A stretch of DNA of 48,483 bases from a virus, in the IMG/VR virus record IMGVR_UViG_3300028114_000021, positions 1 through 48,483 of that record; one strand, given 5' to 3'. Of this stretch, positions 40,364-47,776 are shown one piece after another; within the stretch, counting starts at the first letter, position 1; each line of letters starts with the position of its first letter. The notes beneath the pieces are model-generated. The model did not search any database. It saw only the letters and a list, made by a program, of their open reading frames with translations, and was not told the origin of the DNA. Made by a program: the position numbers and the translations under genes.

Positions 40364-42478
40364 ATGATAAATGGAATGACGGTATTTAATACCGAGGATA
40401 TTGATACGACTAAATCACCTATGTTCTTTGGGGCTCCTCTAGGAGTTCAAAGATATGACACATTCAAATACCCAGAATTTGAAAAACTCACTCAACAACA
40501 ATTGAGTTTCTTCTGGAGACCCGAGGAGATTTCTTTACAGAAAGATAAATCTGATTATATGACTCTTCGCCCAGAACAGAAGCATATATTCACTTCAAAT
40601 CTAAAGTATCAAATTCTATTAGATAGCGTTCAAGGAAGAGGACCAGGAATGGCATTCATTCCTTATTGCTCTCTTCCTGAATTGGAAGCTGCGATGACTG
40701 CCTGGGAGTTCTTTGAGATGATTCATAGTCGCTCATATACTCATATCATCAAAAATGTATATGCAAATCCAACAGAAGTATTTGATACTATCATTCATGA
40801 TGAGATGATTCTAGAGAGAGCGGCATCAGTAACTGAGTCCTATAATGACTTTATCAATTATGCTCAACAATATGGCTCTACAAATATGTGGAGATTTGCG
40901 AATGAAGGAATTGATGTCGGATTATCCACAAGAATAGAACTGAAACGGAAGCTATATCGGGCAATTATGAATGTGAATATTCTTGAAGGAATTCGCTTTT
41001 ATGTGAGCTTCGCCTGTAGTTTCGCTTTTGGTGAGCTAAAACTGATGGAAGGTTCGGCCAAGATTATCTCACTGATTTCGCGTGATGAAAGCTGTTTTGT
41101 GAAAGGAACTGAAGTTTTAACACCAATTGGATGGAAGAAATTTGAGGACCTAGACCAGACAGAAAAAGTGGCTCAATATAATACGAATGGTTCAATTGAA
41201 TTTGTGCATCCATTACATTACACTAAAAAACCTCATTCTGGTTTAGTGTATGAGTTCTCCAATATCAAAGGACACTTCAAACAGGTAGTCACCCCAGACC
41301 ATAGAATTATCTGGAGAGATAGCATCACTAGAGACATTAAAGAAAATACTGCGGAAGAATTTAATTCTTCTTTTTTGAAACATTTTATTGCTTCTGGGGT
41401 TAAAACTGGTGGTAGAGCCGAACTTTCATATGTTGAAAGATTTAAAATTGCTCTGCAGGCAGATGGGTCAATACAGAATAAAGACCTCAGAAATGGAAAA
41501 TTCAATGGGTGTAATATTACAACTTTTACTCTTACAAAACCCAGAAAAATTGATAGGCTGGACCATATTCTAGAGCAGATTCAATTTAGACATACGAAAA
41601 TAGAATTTATACATAATGATAAAATTTCTTACGTGTATACTGTATGGGTTCCTATAGAGCACGATGTTGTTAAGGATTTCTCTTGGGTTAATCTAGAAGA
41701 AGTTGGTGGCGCTTGGTGTATTGAATTTCTAGAAGAGCTTTCTCACTGGGATGGTCATCTAAGAAATGGAGATTATTCTAACATTTATTTCTCTACTACA
41801 AATTCAGATGTAGCTGATATGGTTCAAGCCATTGCCGCTCTTTCTGGAAGAAGAGCACATAGAGGTATTCAAATAGACCATAGACAGGATAGATATAAGA
41901 ATGTTCATCGCATAACCATCATTCAAGATAGAGATTACTATTGCGCTGGAGCCAAACCAAAAACAACTTCAACTTATAACTATGATGGAGATGTATTCTG
42001 TGTCTCCGTTCCCAGTGGAATGTTAGTTGTTCGTTATGAGAATAAAGTCATTGTATCTGGAAATTGTCATTTAAATCTCACACAAAAAATTCTCACTAAA
42101 TGGAGGCAGGGAGATGACCCAGAAATGCTTGGAATCATTCAGGAAGAGAAACATTATGTAGATAAAATGTTTGAACTTGCTGTGAATGAAGAAAAACGAT
42201 GGGCACAGTATCTGTTTCGTGATGGAAGTATGATTGGATTGAACGACAAATTACTTTTCAATTACGTGGATTGGATTGCAAATCGTAGAAGAAAGGCAAT
42301 TGGATTAGCTCCTATGTTTGATATTCCCGCAAAGAATAATCCTTTACCCTGGACTTCACATTGGTTGAATAGTAAGGAAGTTCAAGAAAGCCCACAGGAG
42401 ACTGAAAAAATTTCGTATTTAGTAGGAGCAATCAAACAAGATATTGACACTGATACCTTTGTAAACTTTAAATTGTAG
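40364..42478 (+). CDS. nrdB: Ribonucleotide reductase small subunit NrdB with intein
   Basis: 704 residues, 380 after removal of the intein. Extein: FFGAPLGVQRYDTFKYPEFE, FTSNLKYQILLDSVQGRGP, EAAMTAWEFFEMIHSRSYTH (iron ligands), FIPYCSLPELEA and ILEGIRFYVSFACSFAFGEL. The intein enters SRDES|CHLNLTQ, that is within the ExxH pair that binds the diiron centre (E. coli ARDEALHL). The protein forms the tyrosyl radical for NrdA. An AAGGTAA site lies before ATG 40364, 10 nt after nrdA. Confidence 0.95.
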   Translation: MINGMTVFNTEDIDTTKSPMFFGAPLGVQRYDTFKYPEFEKLTQQQLSFFWRPEEISLQKDKSDYMTLRPEQKHIFTSNLKYQILLDSVQGRGPGMAFIPYCSLPELEAAMTAWEFFEMIHSRSYTHIIKNVYANPTEVFDTIIHDEMILERAASVTESYNDFINYAQQYGSTNMWRFANEGIDVGLSTRIELKRKLYRAIMNVNILEGIRFYVSFACSFAFGELKLMEGSAKIISLISRDESCFVKGTEVLTPIGWKKFEDLDQTEKVAQYNTNGSIEFVHPLHYTKKPHSGLVYEFSNIKGHFKQVVTPDHRIIWRDSITRDIKENTAEEFNSSFLKHFIASGVKTGGRAELSYVERFKIALQADGSIQNKDLRNGKFNGCNITTFTLTKPRKIDRLDHILEQIQFRHTKIEFIHNDKISYVYTVWVPIEHDVVKDFSWVNLEEVGGAWCIEFLEELSHWDGHLRNGDYSNIYFSTTNSDVADMVQAIAALSGRRAHRGIQIDHRQDRYKNVHRITIIQDRDYYCAGAKPKTTSTYNYDGDVFCVSVPSGMLVVRYENKVIVSGNCHLNLTQKILTKWRQGDDPEMLGIIQEEKHYVDKMFELAVNEEKRWAQYLFRDGSMIGLNDKLLFNYVDWIANRRRKAIGLAPMFDIPAKNNPLPWTSHWLNSKEVQESPQETEKISYLVGAIKQDIDTDTFVNFKL
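41093..42064 (+). mobile_element. NrdB intein with LAGLIDADG endonuclease (324 residues)
   Basis: Starts CFVKGTEVLTPIGWKKFEDL and ends VIVSGN before Cys +1. Block B QVVTPDHRIIW is near 64-74. Two LAGLIDADG-like motifs, ERFKIALQADGSI (near 115) and CIEFLEELSHWDGHL (near 209), keep their acidic residues, so the endonuclease may be active. The penultimate residue is Gly rather than His. Confidence 0.93.
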
Positions 42479-42490
42479 TTTAATGAGAAC

Positions 42491-42497
42491 ATAAATA
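42491..42497 (+). promoter_or_regulatory. Late promoter box ATAAATA
   Basis: Ends 28 nt before ATG 42526; starts the late cluster after nrdB. Confidence 0.6.
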
Positions 42498-42525
42498 CAT
42501 CTAAAGGTTCAAATCTTTGAATGTT

Positions 42526-42801
42526 ATGCAAAACATAGACGAAATTTTAAATAGAAGAAAAAAAAGACTAGAGTTGAATGAAGTTAATTATCTGTTGGAA
42601 GCGATTATGAATCACAATGAATCGTATGCTGATGATATGTTTCGTCAGCATTCAAAAGATACTCTTGGTCCCTTAGGTGATGAAGAGGAAAGTAGAGGAA
42701 GTAGAACATCAAGATTTCTACAGAAGATGAGAGAGAACGGTCTTGCAGGAACTCCAGTTAAAAAGAAGAAAAAGAAGAAGAAAGTAAAAGATGAAGATTG
42801 A
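42526..42801 (+). CDS. Small late protein with Lys-rich tail
   Basis: 91 residues from ATG 42526 (MQNIDEILNRRKKRLELNEV, NYLLEAIMNHNESYADDMFR), ending KKKKKKKKVKDED. TTG 42517 is a weaker start. LLE|A could be a prohead protease site. The polylysine tail suggests contact with DNA. Unknown family. Overlaps the next gene by 11 nt. Confidence 0.65.
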   Translation: MQNIDEILNRRKKRLELNEVNYLLEAIMNHNESYADDMFRQHSKDTLGPLGDEEESRGSRTSRFLQKMRENGLAGTPVKKKKKKKKVKDED

Positions 42802-43036
42802 TTTCAAAATCATTACTGAGTTGAAACGAAGTTTAGAGAAACTTCCGAATCCAACATATGATTCCATTGATTCTGCAATGAGAATACTAATGAAGAAGTA
42901 TTCTCTTACTGCAAAAGAATTACATTATGGATTTAAGAATGCGAATGAGGGAAAGACTCCAGATGAATGGTTGAAAACTCGTGAAGGAACAAAGAAAACC
43001 TTTAGAGAATTTTGTGATATTTTAGATATTATATAA
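42791..43036 (+). CDS. Small hypothetical late protein
   Basis: 81 residues: MKIDFKIITELKRSLEKLPN, SAMRILMKKYSLTAKELHYG, TPDEWLKTREGTKKTFREFC. Helical. A similar short protein with an LTAKELHxxF-like core is common in cyanophage late clusters. No function known. Confidence 0.7.
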   Translation: MKIDFKIITELKRSLEKLPNPTYDSIDSAMRILMKKYSLTAKELHYGFKNANEGKTPDEWLKTREGTKKTFREFCDILDII

Positions 43037-43039
43037 ATA
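43032..43039 (+). promoter_or_regulatory. Late promoter TATAAATA
   Basis: Ends 26 nt before ATG 43066, overlapping the upstream stop. Confidence 0.65.
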
Positions 43040-43065
43040 ACTCATAGGTAGCTATAGTAATTAAA

Positions 43066-43806
43066 ATGGACCATATCAATCTACAGAATTTATACGAAGC
43101 ATATGGTCAAGTATATTCTGATGAGTCTTCTATAAATGAAGCTGGTGCCGTTCTTCCTGGTTATGCCGCAGCAGCTAAGCAAAGAGCAACAGTTGCACCC
43201 AACTCTGGAAAAAGAATAAATCCACCATCATATAAGATAGCTCCAAACGCCACAGGATATGCTGGTAGTCGTGTTGGGGCGCCAGTACAAAAAACATTCG
43301 CAACTACACCAACTCCGACAGTTAACTCACAAGCTCCTAAACCTGTAGCTACAAGACCAACTTCGGTAGTAAGACCTACTCCAGTAGCTAAACCACAAGC
43401 CTCTAAGCCTATTTCTACGCCTGCAATCAAGCCAACCGCACCTAAGCCCACTGCAGCTTCTAATTCTTCTTCTGCGAACGCAACAACTCAACAGAAGATT
43501 CAGGGTGGAACCTCCGTCTATAAATCTCAAATTAAAGTTGGAGATGTTAAGGGTGCAGAAGCAACAGGTAAATCTACTTGGGCACTCGCAAATCCATCGT
43601 TAGCAAATAGGCCTAAGACTCCAAATCCTTTAATGAATAGACCTATTCCTACCAAGGAATCTGTAGATGCGTATGATATAATTCTAGACCATCTTCTAGA
43701 TGAAGGTTATGTGAATTCTGTAGAGTCTGCTCTAGCTATTATGACGAATATGAGTGAAGCTTGGAAATCTAGTATAGTTGATAATTATACTACTCAAGAA
43801 GCTTGA
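43066..43806 (+). CDS. Probable internal head protein with Pro/Thr/Ala linker
   Basis: 246 residues. The N-terminal NLYEAYGQVYSDESSINE|AG has an IxE|A prohead protease site near residue 26. A long low-complexity Pro/Thr/Ala/Lys region (about 70-150) follows. The C-terminal domain AYDIILDHLLDEGYVNSVES and ALAIMTNMSEAWKSSIVDNY is a small helical module shared with the last gene of the window and with many cyanophage late proteins. It is likely a processed head or accessory protein. Function unknown. Confidence 0.75.
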   Translation: MDHINLQNLYEAYGQVYSDESSINEAGAVLPGYAAAAKQRATVAPNSGKRINPPSYKIAPNATGYAGSRVGAPVQKTFATTPTPTVNSQAPKPVATRPTSVVRPTPVAKPQASKPISTPAIKPTAPKPTAASNSSSANATTQQKIQGGTSVYKSQIKVGDVKGAEATGKSTWALANPSLANRPKTPNPLMNRPIPTKESVDAYDIILDHLLDEGYVNSVESALAIMTNMSEAWKSSIVDNYTTQEA

Positions 43807-43812
43807 TATTTA

Positions 43813-43820
43813 TATAAATA
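43813..43820 (+). promoter_or_regulatory. Late promoter TATAAATA
   Basis: Ends 20 nt before ATG 43841; AAAAGG at 43824-43829 suits that ATG and not TTG 43832. Confidence 0.65.
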
Positions 43821-43840
43821 TCTAAAAAGGATTGATATCA

Positions 43841-45463
43841 ATGAGTAGTTATCCAAAAAATTATGATGTTTTTGTTGAATTGTTCTTAGAGGCACGTGCA
43901 TCTAATCATCCAGATATTTCTGGTCAAAAATCCTTTCAACAAAAAGCAGAAGAGATTTTAGCAAAGAGAAAGCAGCGCAGAGAAGAATCAGCTTCACCAA
44001 AAGCACGGAAAGAAAGAAAGATTGTAGATTTCTTCTCTAAGAGTAAGATTGGAGAAGCTTTTGACTTGGATGAAGGCGTTTCTAAAAGTGAGTATCTTTC
44101 TCATAGAGAACGTTATAAGAATTTAGAAAAAGTTGGAAATGCTCAATATTCTCCAAGTGCGGGAAGTAATAACCTACCCAAAGGAGTAAAAGTTGCGTTT
44201 CGTTCTGGAAATCCGAAGAGAGCACTTTCAAAAAAAGATAGAATTGAAAGAAGAGAGGAAGAGGATGCAGTAAAGCCTCTACCTGAAGTTCCAAAGTATC
44301 ATATTGTAAGAGCACCAATTAAGAGAGTTTCAAAAACTCATACTCCTAGAGCATCTTTCTCACAACCAGTTCGTAGAATTAGGTCTAATATTCCTGGATT
44401 TACTCCATCTTCAAGAGGTCATGCTCAGGCTGCAAAAAGAAAGTGGGATGAGTTTTGGTCCAATGGATACTTGGCGAAAGAAGATTTTGAAGCTATGCAG
44501 AATTATCTTTCTGAGAAATTTCAAAATTTTAATAATAAAAGAGCAAATCGTTCTCTAAATAAAATTTCAAATCTAGTGTCGGGTGCAAATGTAGCATCAG
44601 GTCTCAATGCAGACCGTAAGGCAATGGAACTCTCTAATAGAGCTAAAAGAGTAGCTGAGATTGGAGTACATATGCGTGGTGGTGAAAATGAAGACCCAAA
44701 TCTTAAAAAGCTTGCTGCACAGGAAAAGAAAAAAGTCTCCAAACAGAATGTTGAGCTGGGAAAAAATAGAAAATCATTGGAAAGAATTTATTCTTTGCCC
44801 AGTGCGAAACTTAAAGAAGCATTTGGGTATCTACAAGAAAAATCAAGAGGAACTCGTCCAAAGAGAACTGTTCACGCTTATGATGTGGACGAAACAATTT
44901 TTACTCACGGAAAGGGTAACAGACCAAATGTGCAGGTTCACGTAAAGGACTCTTCTGGAAAGAGAGTTCAGAGTTTAACCAATCAAGAATTCAATACTCA
45001 TAAATTGGCTCCAGGCCACGATTATGATTTTAGTGAATTCAGAAGTGCTAAAAAATTTAAAGAAACTTCCTCTCCAAACAAGAGAGTAGTGAAGGATATT
45101 AAGAGAAAAGAGGCAAGAGGGCATAATGTTCATTTAATTACTGCTCGTGCAAAGTTTGATGACCCAAAAGAATTTCATTCACAATTCAAAAAGCACGGAC
45201 TTAAAGTTCCACAGAATAAAATTCATTACACTGGAGGAATGAAAGGACCAGATATTGGTAAGAAGAAGTTAGAGATTGCAAAAAATCTTGCAAAGAGATT
45301 GGATGCTAAAAAAATTCATATGTATGATGATGCTGTAAAGGTTCATAAAGCCTTTCAAGCTCATAAAACTTCAACTCCAAGTGCGCCAAAAATCAAAACT
45401 CATCTAGCACATCCAACTAAGTCTGGAGAAGTCGTCACTAGGTCATATCAAGCTAAAAAATAG
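43841..45463 (+). CDS. Capsid-targeted protein with HAD-type phosphatase domain
   Basis: 540 residues from ATG 43841. The N-terminus YDVFVELFLE|ARASN carries an FxE|A protease site in the same frame as other targeting peptides. The middle 300 residues are basic and Arg/Ser-rich. The C-terminal domain shows HAYDVDETIFTH (DxDxT, D348/D350), VHLITARAKF, and GPDIGKKKLEIAKN with HMYDDAVKVHKAF, the four motifs of the HAD family as in polynucleotide phosphatases. It is likely packed in the head; the substrate (DNA ends, nucleotide or RNA) is unknown. Confidence 0.82.
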   Translation: MSSYPKNYDVFVELFLEARASNHPDISGQKSFQQKAEEILAKRKQRREESASPKARKERKIVDFFSKSKIGEAFDLDEGVSKSEYLSHRERYKNLEKVGNAQYSPSAGSNNLPKGVKVAFRSGNPKRALSKKDRIERREEEDAVKPLPEVPKYHIVRAPIKRVSKTHTPRASFSQPVRRIRSNIPGFTPSSRGHAQAAKRKWDEFWSNGYLAKEDFEAMQNYLSEKFQNFNNKRANRSLNKISNLVSGANVASGLNADRKAMELSNRAKRVAEIGVHMRGGENEDPNLKKLAAQEKKKVSKQNVELGKNRKSLERIYSLPSAKLKEAFGYLQEKSRGTRPKRTVHAYDVDETIFTHGKGNRPNVQVHVKDSSGKRVQSLTNQEFNTHKLAPGHDYDFSEFRSAKKFKETSSPNKRVVKDIKRKEARGHNVHLITARAKFDDPKEFHSQFKKHGLKVPQNKIHYTGGMKGPDIGKKKLEIAKNLAKRLDAKKIHMYDDAVKVHKAFQAHKTSTPSAPKIKTHLAHPTKSGEVVTRSYQAKK

Positions 45464-45470
45464 ACTTTGA

Positions 45471-45477
45471 ATAAATA
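45471..45477 (+). promoter_or_regulatory. Late promoter box ATAAATA
   Basis: Ends 22 nt before ATG 45500; would serve the operon 45500-47746. Confidence 0.65.
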
Positions 45478-45499
45478 CTCTTAGTAGGAATACCAAAAA

Positions 45500-45874
45500 A
45501 TGAATTACGAAGAATTTAATGAGTGGGTAGACGCTCTAGTAGAAGAAGGATATGATTTAAGTGAATATACTTGGGAAGAGATTTATGAAGCCATTACTGC
45601 AGTAGCCGCTCCTGGAGACAATCATAAGCCAGGTAGAAATATCAAAAAATCTATACGAAAAATTCAATATAATTCTCCATACAAGCACAGACCCAAGAAA
45701 GAACTTCAAGAAGAGGTTGAAATGACTCCTTATCAATATTGGAAATCTATGATTCAAATAGATGAACCAGAAGAAGACACTCAAGATACTGAAGCTGATG
45801 GTGAACTGACGAATGAAGAAACCTCTCGTCCACAAACCTCCTATGAGTATTGGAAGGAATATATTGAAGGTTGA
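45500..45874 (+). CDS. Small acidic late protein
   Basis: 124 residues: MNYEEFNEWVDALVEEGYDL, SEYTWEEIYEAITAVAAPGD. The end has two related YxYWKxxI segments (TPYQYWKSMIQI, TSYEYWKEYIEG) separated by an acidic stretch. The DLSEYTWEEIYE segment recurs in cyanophage late proteins. Probable virion protein, function unknown. First gene of a late operon with the tandem paralogues. Confidence 0.7.
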   Translation: MNYEEFNEWVDALVEEGYDLSEYTWEEIYEAITAVAAPGDNHKPGRNIKKSIRKIQYNSPYKHRPKKELQEEVEMTPYQYWKSMIQIDEPEEDTQDTEADGELTNEETSRPQTSYEYWKEYIEG

Positions 45875-45877
45875 TTT

Positions 45878-46579
45878 ATGAGAACCTTTCAAGAGTTTAT
45901 ATTACTGGTAGAAAAATATTATGAACCTAATGAAAAACTTCCTTCAGGAAAAACCCCTAGAGAAAAGGCTAAAGCCAAAGCTTATGGGCCTGTTTCAATA
46001 AGCAAAACAGGAAGAAGACAACTCACTAGACAACATATTCAAAGACGTAGAACACATTGGGAAGTTGCACGAGGTGCAGATAGTCCTGAGGTGGACAATA
46101 AGCCGCATCCAGATTTAGAGATAGATTCATATCAGGGAAATCACGATATTTATAATAAAAAAACTGGAATTAAATATAGAACCACTAAAAAAGATGATGT
46201 GAATGGTAAACCAACTCATTTGGTGAGTTGGTCTCATACTCATCCAAATATACATAATGCTAGTGATAAGACAAGGCAAGTAATTGCAACCAATGCTAAA
46301 AAAATGTGGAAGGACCATATTGAAAATAGATTACCCTCTCATAGTTTAGCTAGAAATAGTCCTCAACATAATAATAGCACATATAGAGATGAGAGCGGGG
46401 GGTTGAGAACTAAATTTAAAAACACTAGAGGTAAGCTCTACCAAAGAATGGGATTTGGAAAAATAGATCCGACTCACAGAAATCAACATGCTAAAGTAGG
46501 TAGGCCACTTTCACCAAAACAAGCAGCTAAGGGTAAAAAGAGATTAACTCCATTAAATTACGTAGAGTATGACGATTAA
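45878..46579 (+). CDS. Internal head protein with capsid-targeting peptide, paralogue 1
   Basis: 233 residues. MRTFQEFILLVE|KYY is a capsid-targeting peptide (LxE site). KLPSGKTPREKAKAKAYGPV follows, then a His/Asn/Arg-rich basic body, and the end GKLYQRMGFGKIDPTHRNQH and AKVGRPLSPKQAAKGKKRLT. It is clearly homologous to the next gene and, at its N-terminus, to 472-951. GKLYQRMGF resembles the end of some acetyltransferases, but no cofactor site is visible. It is probably packaged with DNA, like T4 internal proteins. Confidence 0.8.
   Translation: MRTFQEFILLVEKYYEPNEKLPSGKTPREKAKAKAYGPVSISKTGRRQLTRQHIQRRRTHWEVARGADSPEVDNKPHPDLEIDSYQGNHDIYNKKTGIKYRTTKKDDVNGKPTHLVSWSHTHPNIHNASDKTRQVIATNAKKMWKDHIENRLPSHSLARNSPQHNNSTYRDESGGLRTKFKNTRGKLYQRMGFGKIDPTHRNQHAKVGRPLSPKQAAKGKKRLTPLNYVEYDD
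46425..46469 (+). repeat. 45 bp block repeated in the tandem paralogues (copy 1)
   Basis: Matches 47115-47159 at 44 of 45 positions (single G/A difference), far above the surrounding similarity; encodes RGKLYQRMGFGKID. Confidence 0.85.
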
Positions 46580-46582
46580 GCC

Positions 46583-47254
46583 ATGAAAACATTTCAAGAG
46601 TTTATGCTACTTGTGGAGAAATATTACGCTCCTACAGATAAGTTACCTTCTGGACAAACTCCACGTAGCAAAGCATTCAATAGGCAAAGTAGGCCATTTA
46701 GTAGTGAATATAAAAAGAATAAACATTGGGAGAAAACCAAAGATAATGTTTTTCATGGTGCGGATAATCCAAATTTGAAGACACATTCTCATCCTCATTT
46801 AAAGATAAATCACGGAACAACAATGGTAACATTTCATCATAGACCAACTGGAGTTGAATTTAATATATATAAACTTAACGACGAAAATTCTGTCGATGGA
46901 AAACCGACTCATGGAATATCCTGGCGTCATAGTGACAATAACTCCACAATGTCGGATAGAGAAAAGCAACATATGATACGTAATGCCAAATATGTTTGGA
47001 AAAGACATGTTGAGCCAAGACTACCTTCTCACTCAGTAGTAATGAATAGCCCATCATCCAATGACCATACATATAAAGATTCTAAAGGAAATACTCGGAT
47101 TATAGAAAAAAATGCTAGAGGTAAACTCTACCAAAGAATGGGATTTGGAAAAATAGATCGTGATGGTGACCAATACGCCAAAGTAGGTAGGCCCTCATCA
47201 TCAAAACAAGCCGCTAAAGGTAAGGGTAGATTAACACCAATAGACAGAGATTAA
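46583..47254 (+). CDS. Internal head protein with capsid-targeting peptide, paralogue 2
   Basis: 223 residues starting 3 nt after its paralogue. MKTFQEFMLLVE|KYYAPT, KLPSGQTPRSKAF, HGADNPNLKTHSHPHLKINH, VDGKPTHGISWRHSD, HVEPRLPSHSVVMNSPSSND, then GKLYQRMGFGKID and AKVGRPSSSKQAAKGKGRLT. It follows the same order of blocks as paralogue 1 with moderate divergence, so it is a tandem duplication. Strongly basic and expected inside the head. Confidence 0.8.
   Translation: MKTFQEFMLLVEKYYAPTDKLPSGQTPRSKAFNRQSRPFSSEYKKNKHWEKTKDNVFHGADNPNLKTHSHPHLKINHGTTMVTFHHRPTGVEFNIYKLNDENSVDGKPTHGISWRHSDNNSTMSDREKQHMIRNAKYVWKRHVEPRLPSHSVVMNSPSSNDHTYKDSKGNTRIIEKNARGKLYQRMGFGKIDRDGDQYAKVGRPSSSKQAAKGKGRLTPIDRD
47115..47159 (+). 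repeat. 45 bp block repeated in the tandem paralogues (copy 2)
   Basis: Second copy of the block at 46425-46469, same reading frame. Confidence 0.85.
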
Positions 47255-47746
47255 ATGAAAGTATCTAAATTCTTCAATAAACAAAATACAACTGCTCTGT
47301 CTATTACTCTGGTGGTAGGTTCTATTATATTCGGGCTTTCTAAGTGTGGAGTAAATCTTTCGTATACTGATTTTTGGAAAAAGTTCTATCAAATTGAAAA
47401 AGCTCTTGGAATCAAATTTAATATTGGATTACCTGAAGTAAGACGACAAATTGACCAGCAGATGATAACAGACCCTGAGCTATTAAACTTTAAAGTTAAG
47501 ATTGATGTAGACCAAGCTTTACGTGAATATGAGAAACAAGAAAAAAGAAACTATGTTCCAAATATGAAAAATACAGTTATATTGAAAGAAATTGAAAAGT
47601 CCAAATATACAGCAACTCAAAAACTTATAGTCAAAGATGCTATTTACTATGAATGTTCACCAGATGAGAGCGTAGCGCAAAGTCAATTGGGTGGTGCTAT
47701 GGGTATTCGTGGTGTATGGACGGAAAAGACAGAATGTGAGAAATGA
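47255..47746 (+). CDS. Hypothetical protein with N-terminal membrane segment
   Basis: 163 residues. A hydrophobic stretch at about 13-31 (TALSITLVVGSIIFGLSKCG) suggests a single membrane anchor or signal. The rest is a polar helical domain (DFWKKFYQIEKALGIKFNIG; DVDQALREYEKQEKRNYVPN) with two late cysteines. No family recognised. It follows the internal-protein pair without a gap. Confidence 0.65.
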   Translation: MKVSKFFNKQNTTALSITLVVGSIIFGLSKCGVNLSYTDFWKKFYQIEKALGIKFNIGLPEVRRQIDQQMITDPELLNFKVKIDVDQALREYEKQEKRNYVPNMKNTVILKEIEKSKYTATQKLIVKDAIYYECSPDESVAQSQLGGAMGIRGVWTEKTECEK

Positions 47747-47752
47747 TAAATA
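47746..47752 (+). promoter_or_regulatory. Late promoter box ATAAATA
   Basis: Ends 24 nt before ATG 47777. Confidence 0.6.
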
Positions 47753-47776
47753 ATACTAAAGTATAGTTTTAATTAA

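Noticed and set aside
42500-42520. tRNA-like GGTTCAAATC
   Set aside because: No acceptor or anticodon stems can be drawn around it. I found no convincing tRNA in the window, although this was by eye only.
43161-43451. Reverse-strand 96-residue Gly/Val-rich ORF
   Set aside because: It is the antisense shadow of the Pro/Thr/Ala repeat region of the gene at 43066; there is no start signal and it is low complexity.
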